From contig JAZBRS010000026.1 in assembly GCA_037176725.1 (NCBI GenBank), positions 63,714,501-63,778,500 of the forward strand: a DNA stretch of 64,000 bases. The letters are read 5' to 3'. The first letter of the stretch is position 1; each line of letters starts with the position of its first letter. Source of the stretch: Posidonia oceanica (taxonomy: Eukaryota > Streptophyta > Magnoliopsida > Alismatales > Posidoniaceae). Under the pieces are notes generated by a model. The model did no database searches, was not told where the DNA came from, and saw only the letters and a list, made by a program, of their open reading frames with translations. Below are positions 42,301 through 52,730 of this stretch, piece by piece. The position numbers and the translations under genes are program-made.

Positions 42301-45298
42301 CGTTTCCAGTCCTCCTGCTCCGTCGCCGTTCGCCGCTCCGGTCGTCTTCTCCGGCCTTCACGGCGCTCCGGCCAGCGGAACGTCGCCCCGGTGACTCCCT
42401 CAGCTCCGCACGGACGCCAAGAGGCTCCTCCGGTCTTCGGAACGCAGCTCCGCTGCGTCGAACGGCCGGACCAAGCCTCTGAGTCTCCGCAGAACTCCGG
42501 CAAGCGCTCCGGCACGATCCAGGCCACGTCGTCCTCCACTGATCGCCGCCCTGTCTCCGCCAGCTCCGGGAGCACCTCCCCTGCCGTCCAGCGCCTCCTC
42601 AACAGCCCTGTGCCGGCGGTCGCGGGCACTGGCAGCCTGCTGCTACAGTGCCCACGGCCGTCGGCCGTTTACTGTTTAGTTATTTTTCTATTAATATAGT
42701 TTGCTAGTAAATATTGCATGTTTAGCTTAAGTTTTCTTATTTTTGCATTCTGGTCCTTATGTCATTTAATTTGCTTAGTTTTTAATTCAAAACCATGCTA
42801 AATTGCACTAAGTATTCCTGTTTTTCTGTATTTTCAAGTCAGTCCATTTACTGTGCATTCCAGTTATAATTTTTTACGTTTTAGCCCCTCTGTTTTTAAT
42901 TTTTGCATCCAGGTCCTGCAGTAGTTTATTTAATTTAAATGCATGAACTTTGTCTTATGGTATTGCATTCTGAACCCCTGTTTTTTCTCTTTTTTGCATT
43001 TTCATCCTCTGCACTGTAGTAACTTAGGTTTTATTTTTTATTTTTGCTTGTTGCATTGCATTTTCTTCCCTCTGTTTTCTGATTTTTGCATGTAGGTCCA
43101 TTTTAAATGCACAGTAACCATTTTGCATGCATATTTAGCTTATTAAATTGCATTTTTCCCCCTGCATATTGTGAAAATTGCATATCAGTCCTTTATCTGT
43201 GATTTCAGAGCATGTTTTACATATAAAATTGCATATTTGACCCCTGCATGATTCAAAAATCATACATAGGTCCTTGCATCCTTTAAAAACCATGTAAAAA
43301 GACTGTTTTGCCCCTAAAGTTGCATCTTAGCTCCTATGCTTACAAAATTGCATGTAGACCCTCCACTTGCATCCCCGAACTCCCCAGAACCCAGTTTTCT
43401 GGAAAATTTACACTTTAGACCCCAATTTTTTCCAAAATTGCACTCTGACTTCTTTTGTTTTCAAAACTTCTTCCAATGCATATCCTCTTTTCAAAATAAT
43501 TTTCTGAGCCCAGTCTTTTGCAAAATAAAGCCCTGCCCTCTCTTGTTTTCAAAACCCTCCTCTGTGGCCCCCATCCTTTGTGAAAACTAGCATTTAGCCC
43601 CTTTTCTTTTTCAAAAATGCTTTTGAACTCCTGTCTTTTCCAAGTTTTTCCCCTTGTCTTTTCTTGCTTGTGCATGCATTCTGCATCCATTTAGTCTTGC
43701 ATTTTAGCATCCTTTTGCACACACTAAGCACCCTTAGCTCTCCTTCACTTGGGAGGACCTTTTGCACACCCCTAGGACCTCCTGAACACCTAGATCTGTT
43801 CTTCTCCCCTGTTCTGGCCTTTCTGCCTTGAAGCTGCGATATCTTCCAATCCGGCCGTTGGATCTTCTCAAGCAAGCTGCTCAGGCGACCGCAGCGAAGC
43901 GCTCTTCAGCATGGACTAGACAGATCTCAGATCAGGCTCCCGGATTTCCAGGTATGTCCTTCTGAACCCCTGCATTGCATTCATTTGCATCCCATTTGCA
44001 TAGTTTTCCTCGTTTTCGATTTCTGTCTCTTTGAGCATGTAGAATAGGACCTCCCCTTTCTGCTCGGCAACTTAGATCCCCGTTTCGCGTTTCCCCATGT
44101 GTTTTGTGTTGAGTTTTCCCTGGATTTACCACTTAACGTGACTTTCTTCCCCCTTTTCCACGATCTGATCGCATCGCGAGCTTTGGGCAGCGTGTGAAAC
44201 ACACCATGGAACGGTTTAGTGGGAAACGGTCACAAAGGAGTGGTAATCCCTCCGTTTGCTCACTCTCCCCTTTGTAGGTCTTCACACCTACTCTGTGTGG
44301 CCCCGAACAGCGCCTGTTCTCACACATGCGTTGTTCTACTTCTCCTTTTACTGCTTCTAATCTTTTCCTTGCATTTGCATTCGCACGGCTTTTCCGAGGT
44401 TTTATCTCGCTGCTTTTGGCACCGTTTTGCGTGCCCGCTCTCGTTTTGGCACCGTTTTGCGTGCCTGCTTTGTCTTTCGCGCCGTTTTGCGCGCTCGCCC
44501 TGTTTTTGGCACAGTTTTGCGTGCCCGACATCGTCTTTTGCATTCATTTGCGTGCCGCCTTGCTTTCTCGCCCGTTTTGCATGTCGATCCTATCTTTTTG
44601 CACCGTTTTGCGCGCTTTCTTGTTTCTTGCCTCGTTTTGCGTGTTTTACGCCGTTTTCTCTCGCATGTCGATTGCATTACATGGTTTTGCCGTTGTTTTG
44701 CTTTTTCGCTTGCATTTGCATATAGGGCTGTGATGCTTACTGCCTGGAGTTCTCACGAGCCAGGTTTCGCCTGGTTCGGAACACAGACAGCGTAGCTGAG
44801 CACTCAGAGAGCACGTTTACTTCCTTGCTCTGCATCCTCCCACTTAGAGCACACCTTGAGCATTCATTTAGGCATTCATAGGCACATAGGTATTCAAATC
44901 TGCATTTTCCCGCGTATGCGAGCGTAAGCCTAGAAAGACCGATTCTCGGGCGTGTCGAGGGTGCCTAACACCTTCCCCGCACGTAACAGGAGTCCTTGCC
45001 CTGTCTTTTGGCCTGCAATGACAATACTGCCCTTATCCTAGGCTAGAGTCATCTCTTTTGCATGTATTTGCATTTGTTTTCCCTTGCATTGCTTTGCTTT
45101 GCATTTCTTGCTTGGTTTTGCGTGTTAATTCACGCATTTCCCCCGGTTTTCCTTGTCTCCCGTTAATGGACATGGTGGCGACTCTGATTTGTCTTATCTT
45201 TCTCTTTTCTCCTCGATTTTAAGTGTTTTCGAGTTGAGCCTCTTCCTCGGATCCAATCGCCGCTAATAGCGAGCCTGATTCCGATCAGGATTGCTACA
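39340..45298 (+). repeat. Element C 3' LTR (5959 bp)
   Basis: Begins TATTGACACC where the 5' copy has TGTTGACACC (one G-to-A in the terminal dinucleotide) and ends GATTGCTACA. It carries a small extra segment near 39770-39795 (CTCCGGGATTATCATTTTC) absent from the 5' LTR. All other blocks follow the 5' LTR, including the U5 motif (44914-45000) and the 30-bp array (44415-44650). Confidence 0.94.
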
Positions 45299-45303
45299 CT
45301 ATG
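45299..45303. repeat. Target site duplication of element C, right copy (CTATG)
   Basis: Follows the LTR end CTACA; identical to 19973-19977. Element E sequence resumes here (CTATGTCCTCAGCATACGG), matching 34440-34465 of C in reverse. Confidence 0.9.
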
Positions 45304-46370
45304 TCCTCAGCATACGGAGTGCTTTGGTGCCTACTGCAGAGGAAGGGAGTGGTCCTTGACTCACTGGGCCCTACTTGGACTCTTAGCTTGCTGGTGGCAC
45401 TCCGGAATGGGTGTTGACAGTATTCAGGTGGTGTGGTGAGGACAGGTTACCTACCGAACTCTCAAAACCTACACTTACTTTTTCTATTCTCTCTTTTTTT
45501 GTTTTCTCCCTCGTAGGTGTGCAGGCTTTCTCTGCCCCTAGCTAGGAGATGGTGAGTGTTCGCTTTTGAGGTGGGAGGTTGTGAACTGTTTAGGCTTACA
45601 CCCTTGGTCTTCTTCTAAGGTATGGGGGGGATGATATTGCCTGCATTTTTGGGCTGATTTTTGTCCAACCCTTTTCTTTTTCTCTTTCTTTTTTCTTTGC
45701 TTGTTTTTTTTTTTTCTTTTCCTCTTTTTTGTTTGTTTGGCTTCTTTTTCTCCCCTTTTTTTTCAGGCTTTTGCTATCCCCATTTTGGAGGCAAAAAGGA
45801 AGGGTGCTTAGGTTGTAATGGATGTGGTCTTTAGGTCTCCTTTGAGATTAACTGAAGGAGCAGGGTTAGACTGCACACCCCTATCTCTAGGACCAGCTTC
45901 TGTCTTCGCCTTCTATTTCTTTTGATATGCCCAAGCCTAGATGTCTATTCTCTCTTTTTTTGAACTCACATCCTAGCATTTTTTCTCCCTCAGAAGGTGC
46001 ATGTCCTACGAGTTTGGGGCAGTTCGCCTGTCCTGATTGGTGGTGGCTCCCTTACTAGCTAAGACATCCGGGTAGTGCTGGGTGAGGCAAGGTGGGCTCC
46101 TTCCAGAGCAGGCAAGCACTTCCGATTTTCATCACCGGGCAGAAGATGCAATTCATGATTTGCGAGGATGACGATGATGACTTGAAAAGAGATGATATTT
46201 GGAATGGACGAAATGCGATGGAAATGTAAGAGAATGATAGAAGAAGCATAAGCAAATGTACAGGAAAGAGATGCAAGAGGCAGGATAGGAGATGATGAGA
46301 ATGCAAGTGCATAGATGGAGGAGAAGCGTCTGCAACAGGGTTGCCCCGGCTATTGATAGTACTTCTTGAG
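45304..46370 (-). other. Integrase-to-extra-ORF spacer of element E
   Basis: Reverse complement of the C spacer 33443-34460. T-rich runs at 45650-45760 and 45940-45960 correspond to the A-rich runs of C. No ORF is supported. Confidence 0.75.
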
Positions 46371-47217
46371 TTAGCATAGGTTGACGGGCTCAGACTGCTC
46401 GACCTGATCCATGTCCTCAAGAGTTACAGCGCCGCCCGAAAAGACTTGTTTGACCACAAAAGGGCTACACCAGTTAGGTTGGAATTTCCCTCGACCATCA
46501 GGCAAATGAATGGCGCGCAGAACAAGGTCCGCTGACTGGAAGCCTCTTGGCTGAACTTTCTTCAAGTATGACCTGGCCATTCTCTTCTGGTAGCAGTGAG
46601 TATTATGCATAGCTTGCAGTCTGTACTCATCAATCAGATTCAGTTGGACGCAGAGGTCTTCGACCCATTCTGCTTCTTCCAACTCAACTTCGCGCAAGAT
46701 CCGCCGCGACGGGATCTCTACCTCGATAGGCAACACTGCCTCCATGCCATATACCAGAGAATATGGGGTGGCACCCATTGAAGTTCGGACAGATGTCCTA
46801 TACGCCCAGAGTACGTAAGGAAGCTTGTCGTGCCAATCCTTATGAGTTTCCGCCATCTTCTTCAGGATTTTAATCAGGTTTTTGTTGGCGGACTCTACTG
46901 CACCGTTCATCTGTGAGCGATAAGGTGAGGATCTATGGTGTTTGATGTTGAAGCTCTGCAAATAGTCTTCGATCCTCTTAGCAATGAAATTTGTGCCGTT
47001 ATCGGATATGACCGCATGCAGGACCCCATACCAGGCTATGATATTGTTTCTGATAAACTTTTCTGTAGCCACGGTAGTTACTGTTTTGTAAGAAGTCGCT
47101 TCCACCCACTTGGTAAAGTAATCAATCGCTACCAAAATGTAACAATGGCCATTGGAAGCTGCAGGATGGATGGCGCCAATGACATCAATCCCCCAGGTGG
47201 AGAAGGGCCACGGCGAC
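46371..47217 (-). pseudogene. Element E integrase, split by element B
   Basis: Reads SPWPFSTWGIDVIGAIHP, VEATSYKTVTTVATEKFI, ISDNGTNFIAKRIEDYL, SQMNGAVESANKNLIK, LWAYRTSVRTSMGATPYS and ends SEPVNLC before a TAA where C continues to YLKKYYQ. The catalytic Asp, Asp and Glu are kept. The N-terminal finger is 9.5 kb away at 56687 because B is inserted between the finger and the core. Confidence 0.9.
47213..47217. repeat. Target site duplication of element B, left copy (GCGAC)
   Basis: GCGAC before the LTR start TGTAG; the right copy at 56687-56691 is ACGAC. The single mismatch is a transition (C-to-T on the minus strand), consistent with an old insertion. Confidence 0.75.
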
Positions 47218-47589
47218 TGTAGATATCCCATTTTCGCATTTCCTAGAGTTCATAGAGGACAGGAACTTCTGAGGCACCCAGATCACATAACTAAGGCTTT
47301 AATAACACATTTTCTGGAGTTTTCGTGACTTGCTTAAAAACAACACTTGATTCTACTTAGCTCAAGGACGTTAGCTGTGGCAAAGCTGACTCGCCCAAAC
47401 TAGTGGTAAGTTTGAGTACCTTTGAGCACACTTTTCCACTCAAATCTGTAATAGATTTGAGTTAAAGAAGATGTTTTTATGATTTCATGAGATATCTGAA
47501 GTTTTACGGACTTTTAATCGAGTTTTCTGGATCAAACTTAAAAGATAGGGTTAAAAATGCAAAAGACGTTGCTAGTTGCCAGCTGGAGA

Positions 47590-47935
47590 GGCGACTGGGA
47601 TAGGCACCATGTCAACAAGCGACTAACCTAGGCGCTACTCTAAGCGGCGACTGACAGTCGTGGGCTCTGTTAACCGAATCGGATAGTTGCTTTTCCACGG
47701 TCAATTCCCACTAACCCCTCAACTTTTAGGCGCCATCTCAACAGGCGACTAGACAGTTGCGGAATTGCCTCGGTCTTCCCCACGATCCTTGACCATTAGG
47801 CGCCACTCCAACCAGCGACTAATGATCGTCGTTCCCGTCAACCGAATTTCTACGGTTTTCTCCATGTTTGATTGGGCAGTTGCTAGCCTTAGTCGCCTAC
47901 TCATGCGGCGATTGGCCATAACTGCCACTTTTTCT
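47590..47935 (+). repeat. Diverged tandem motif AGGCGCCA...CAACAGGCGACTA in U3 of B
   Basis: Four to five units of 60-100 bp with alternating AGGCGCCA and GGCGACT cores upstream of the TATA box. Related GGCGCC/GGCGACT clusters recur in the leader at 48895-48970 and 49695-49765. Position upstream of the promoter suggests an enhancer-like role; inferred. Confidence 0.65.
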
Positions 47936-47975
47936 AGAAATTTCTATGTGTTAACCACCCACACCCCTTGGAGTC

Positions 47976-47984
47976 TATAAATAG
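47976..47984 (+). promoter_or_regulatory. TATA box of element B LTR (TATAAATAG)
   Basis: A perfect plant TATA box, GAGTCTATAAATAGACCCC, conserved in the other LTR at 55997-56005. The start site would be about 30 nt downstream, near 48010. Confidence 0.85.
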
Positions 47985-48662
47985 ACCCCATGGATCAGTG
48001 TTTGAACCCCCGGTCATTCTTGGAGAGAGAGCCCCCTCAGTCAGGTCAGAAAGAAATCTTCTGTAGGTTTTAGGTTTCTAAGCTTCCACCTTCAAACAGC
48101 TAGAGTTTCCAAACCAGAAACCCTAGTCTCCACCCTCTATCTAGAGAGAAACCCAACTCAGATCCCAGAGATCAATACATCCCAAGATCCCAGAGATCCT
48201 GAGCCAAGCCAGAGCTCCGACCGTACCTCCACTTCTACTCCACTACATACAGCACGAGGGTGAAGGGAGTATCTTCTTCCAATCTACTTCATTACATTTC
48301 ATATTGCATTCCTTAAAATAGGACCCATAGCATATGCATACAGGAAACAACCCTCGGTTAGTATTAGATCTATTTGTTTCTAGTATTCTCTGTTCTTCTT
48401 TGTTACCATTTACTACACACCAACTAATCTAGATCTTCTCTTTTTATTTGTTTTGAAGGAAAGGAAATTGCTTACATAACATGAAGGAGCTGCTGGACGA
48501 CATCCTACCGTCGATCCAGTGATTCGAGTACTCACAGCTTCATCATCTCCCCCCAAGGTGTCTTGTCTACCCAAAGGCGAGTGACAATCACAAAAGTTGA
48601 CAACGTACGTGGAGGCGCAGTCATCTTCTTAAAACACCCCCCCAAATCCACATCTACAGAAG

Positions 48663-48680
48663 TGGCGATCACGGTGGGAC
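48663..48680 (+). promoter_or_regulatory. Primer-binding site of element B
   Basis: TGGCGATCACGGTGGGAC, 4 nt after the LTR end. It begins TGG as the complement of a tRNA CCA end. It differs from the site of C after TGGCGA, so B uses another tRNA or isoacceptor. Confidence 0.75.
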
Positions 48681-50072
48681 CCGATTTCAGCCAACCTTCG
48701 TGTAATGTAAGCAAATCCCTTTCCTTCTTCCCTTTTATTTTGTAGATCTAAGTGTTGTTTTCAGTTTGGAAATCGTGCGAGTAGGTTTTTCACGATACCC
48801 TAAACTTTTTTGTTGTTTTTTTACTGTTTTTGACGTTAGTAAAACCTGTAGCTTCGACAGCTGGGACTATTTTACTAAGGTCAGGAGACTTTGGCACTGA
48901 GCCGCCCGTCCAAGGAGCGCCTGTCCAAGTCGCACCTCCAGGAGGCGACTGACAGGGGCGCCACTATAACAGGCAACACATCTTGAGTCTGTTTATACTG
49001 TAGATTATTACTATTTTTTTGTAATTTGTGCTGTATTTTTAGATCTGCAGTAGCATAAAAAAAAATTAAAAACAACTCTTCCTGTCCACTGTGTTTTAGT
49101 TTTTTTAACGATTTCTAGGTTTGCTTTTGTCCACCCTTAAGGTGGAAACTAATTCGTTTATATATTAAAGTAAAAGTTCCTTGAGGAAATCTTCCTCTAG
49201 CTAGAACAATTAACCTGAGCGAACCCGGGCCAGTGCAAGTCACTCTCCCATACTCAGTGTTAATTGTAATAGCTAGATGAAGATCTTGAGGTGTCCTAAG
49301 TAGTTATTTTTGACTCCTCCTTCTCCCTGAGTCAAAAATAACCTTTAGTAGATACTTACACTTTGATATTTTGTGTTTATTTATTTATTATTTGATTAAG
49401 TGCCGAGCCTAAGGACAGAATCCTAGGTGGAGGGTCCCTCTTTAGAGAGACAAACCCCCCATCTACGCCCCTCTTGGTGGACCCTAAAGAAGGTCAAGGA
49501 GGAGTACCTGAAAGCAAAAAAAATCCCACTTGTGACCCACGCAGGTTTAATTAATCAATCCATTAATTAAACACTTAAACAAGTAAAAACAACGCACTGT
49601 TTGAAACCTGTTTCTTTTAATTTTCTTGACTGTTGCGTGGTCTGTCTAAGACAGACCTGGTTTCCTGACTGAACAGAGGCATAGCCGCTTATTTAGAAGG
49701 CGCCTCGCTTAGCCACTGGTGAAATCGACGACTCGTTTGGCCACCTGTAATACAGGCGACTGCAGAAAAAAAAAAAACGCTTCATTTCAGAGTGCCTTGC
49801 TTACAGGTATTTAATTTTACTGTTCACAGGATTGCAGGCACAAACTGTTTCAATTTCTGTTTATTTTCCCTTTATTTAATCAAGTCTGTATTAATTAGTA
49901 TATTGAGTCTGTAATTTCTTTCTTAAAATCTCCTGTAATAGTCTGAAATAGTCTGAAAAGAAAAAAAGAAGAAAGAAAGAAAAAAGGAAAAAAGAAAAAA
50001 AAAGAAAAGCCAAAGAAAGAAAAAAAAGAAGAAAAGAAAAAAAGAAAAGAAAAGAAAAAACACAATCTTGTA
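48681..50072 (+). other. Leader of element B
   Basis: 1.4 kb with no credible ORF. It includes GCGACT clusters and a 100-nt A/G-only tract (49959-50062, GAAAAAAAGAAGAAAG-type) that ends 10 nt before the gag ATG. A donor-like GTAAGCAAAT at 48708 could mark a leader intron. Confidence 0.6.
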
Positions 50073-51977
50073 ATGGAACTCTATCAACCAAATCAAGGGC
50101 GTGTCCATGTGACCTCTACTTCAACATCTACCTCCATGGCACGAGCAAGCACGGACCCCAATGGGTTCTTATTCAAAACTTCAACTCCACAAGCAGAGGA
50201 GCCAGAAACCCCTAGTTTCTCACAAGCAATGGGCCGGTCATTTGAAGAAGAAAGAGAAATAAGCCGCTCCCGACCTCGGAGTACCCCATTTGAACACATG
50301 AATCCTGGGGTAACCTCCCAAGTAGCGCCTACAACGATCGCTTCCTATCTATCTAAGGAAGCAACTAATGAGATCTATCAACTACTGGCACGACACCACC
50401 ATCCCTCATTTAGGAGCCTACAAATCTCATCCGTCCACCAAACTTCTTTCCCAAACTACCACCAAAACACATGCACCACGCCACTAAACCCCACTACATA
50501 CTTCCCTACTCAAAATTCATTCACACAATACCACACAACACCAACCTATCCTCCCATGCCATCATACACAACCTACCAACAACCACAATATCCCGGGACA
50601 TCATACCAACCACAGTATCCCGGAATAACACACTCACCACAACCTCCCGCTAACGCACAATCATACTACACTCCACATCAAACCCAACCCTTCTCTCCAC
50701 CATACGACCCTCTATCACCACCGTTCCACCAAAACCATTGGCACCTAAACTAGGGACAACAAGCCATGCCGGGACAGGACATCAAGAAAATGATCTCTAA
50801 GGCACTCACAGAGGCGGGAGTTACATCTAAAGCGCCGATAGGGTTTGACATGACAAAGTTTCCTCATTTTGTTCTTCCGCCTGGATTCAAAATGCCAAAA
50901 ATGAGGAAATACAGTGGAATAGAGGATCCAAGGGGCCATCTAGCCACATTTGCCATGGACGCTCTACCCTATCAATATGACAATGGGCTTATAATCTACC
51001 TCTTCTTTAAGAGCTTGGAAGGAGAAGTACTGGGATGGTTCAACATGTTCACAGCATATGATCTCAGTGACTTTAAGATGGTCCAGGAGAAATTTCTGTG
51101 CCAATATGTCTATCGCATCTAGCATGAGCCTACAATGAGCGATCTCCTCGCTGAAAAGATGAAACCTGATGAGGAGTTCGCCACTTTTGCGAGTAGATGG
51201 AAAGACATGGCGGCAAGCTCTAAGTGCTATATTCCTGAAAGCCAAGCTGTCAAGATTATCGCCCGCAACACTACAGGAGCACTCAGAATAGGGCTACTAA
51301 TGAGTGACCTCCAAACATACCCTCAGCTACACGAACGCGCTACAAGGATCCTCCATCACAAAGAGGATCTACCATTCTTAGAACTCGAGGGAAGGGGCAA
51401 AAAGAAGGGCACTGGCTATACACTTGAAGAGATCACTGGTGACATGGCACAAGTCTCAATCGAGCAGAAGCAGAAGGGCCAATACCAATCTGAGCAATCA
51501 CTCCTGGCCAAAGGGCAATTGACCCAGTATCAGTCGGAGCCGTACCTAAGCCAACCAGTGCAGTACCAGGGGCAGTTAGTGCAGCCAATACAGCACCAAC
51601 AACAACAGCCACCTGATTATCTAGTACATGCCCAGCAAAGATACCAGGGGCAACCACAGGGGCAGTGGAACTATCACAACGTTCCTCCTCCACGAAACTA
51701 CAAAGGCCTTCAGAGGCAAAACTATCCTCCGCTTCCTGAATCAATCCCCGATACATTTAGGATGCTGGTTGAGAGTGGAGATCTGCAGCTCCCAGAGCCC
51801 AGTCCAAGTTATCCAAGCGCTAATATGGCCAAGCATTGCCCTTATCATCAAAACAATGGGCACACTCTTAAAGAATGCTTCACTGTCAAAGACAAAATAC
51901 ACAATCTGAATGACAAGGGTGATATCATGTGGTCTGAGCTCAAAGCCAGACTAAAGTCGGCTCAAGAAGGACAGTAG
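50073..51977 (+). pseudogene. Element B gag, two in-frame stops
   Basis: About 634 residues from the ATG at 50073. A Pro/Tyr/Gln-rich N-terminus (to about residue 225) precedes the gag domain (GFDMTKFPHFVLPPGFKMPK, YSGIEDPRGHLATFAMDAL, LEGEVLGWFNMF, DEEFATFASRWKDMAASS). A Gln-rich linker follows, then a zinc knuckle C-x2-H-x4-H-x4-C and NDKGDIMWSELKARLKSAQ. TAG at 50751-50753 and 51120-51122 interrupt one continuous frame. The C-terminal half matches the gag of A residue by residue. It would provide particles for B, with enzymes borrowed from an A-type relative. Confidence 0.88.
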
Positions 51978-52730
51978 GTGATGCAGATACACCAAGAGCC
52001 CTGTTCGACTACCGAGTAGATCATGCAGATGCAGAGACCATCTTATCAGCTGCTCGGGCTGAGTTTGCATCCATCCAATGCATACCAGCAGATCCAGAGC
52101 AGAGCCCATCCAATAAAGGGGACCTTGATTCCCATGTACTCCAGGACTTAACAAAGGAAGGCTGCTCACCCATCTATGATGAGTACACTGACCCAGACTT
52201 GTGCAATGAAAACGCAGTGGACTCTCAGATGTTCCAGGACATGATTCAAGAAAGCTAGTCGCCCATCTATGATGAATATGTGGATTCAGACTGGTATAAA
52301 GCAGAAGCTGCACTTGGTTGACTCTGCCAAGCTCTCCAAGTAGCACAAGCAAGAACTGATCCTCCTCCCAATTCGCCTGATCCTACAAACAGATACACTA
52401 GGGGCAGTCATAGTCAAGGAGAAGATGTTACAGAGCACTTCGGCAGCCACACTCCAAGAGGAGGAGGACATCTGATAGCCTCACTCCAAAACAAAGCCAC
52501 AGGGGCACACCACCTGGAACGGGTTGAGACGAGTCCAACTCTGACCCTCTGAAAGCAAGGACTGAGCGCAAACCAAAAGAACAACAAGAACATGCGCCAC
52601 GGCTACCGCAAGCACCTGACTACTACACGCCAGGGGCAGACTTCCGCAGTCACCCCTCAGGTAAGCCCCCTCATCTGGGAAGGGAGGTGCAAAGTTCCAC
52701 TGAGCCCGACTAAGGACAGTGGTTAATTCA
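51978..52730 (+). other. Post-gag remnant of element B
   Basis: Short acidic reading frames (ILSAARAEFASIQCIPADPE, PIYDEYTDPDLCNE) that could be relics of the gag-protease linker, with stops. No protease motif. The large loss of pol relative to A must lie in or just after this stretch. Confidence 0.5.

Larger units (their letters stand above)
19978..45298 (+). mobile_element. Element C: complete 25.3-kb Ogre-type retrotransposon lacking RT and RNase H
   Basis: Both LTRs, primer-binding site, polypurine tract and a perfect CTATG target duplication are present. Internal order: leader, gag, protease/G-patch, linker, integrase, spacer, plant-mobile-domain-like ORF, three repeat arrays, PPT. The region from RT through HHCC (about 2.9 kb in E) is missing, so the element is non-autonomous. 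It is inserted in element E between integrase and the extra ORF, in the opposite orientation. Confidence 0.94.
47218..48658 (+). repeat. Element B 5' LTR (1441 bp)
   Basis: TGTAGATATCCC ... CACATCTACA. It aligns throughout with 55240-56686, with about 16 differences in the first 400 bp, mainly transitions. It contains the GCGACT repeats, a TATA box and a CT-rich leader. Confidence 0.93.

Noticed and set aside
45299..46370. Separate element between C and B
   Set aside because: It is the reverse complement of the integrase-to-extra-ORF spacer of C and joins E's integrase, so it is part of E.
47218..48658. Solo LTR
   Set aside because: A matching LTR in the same orientation at 55240-56686, with PBS, gag and PPT between, shows a two-LTR element.
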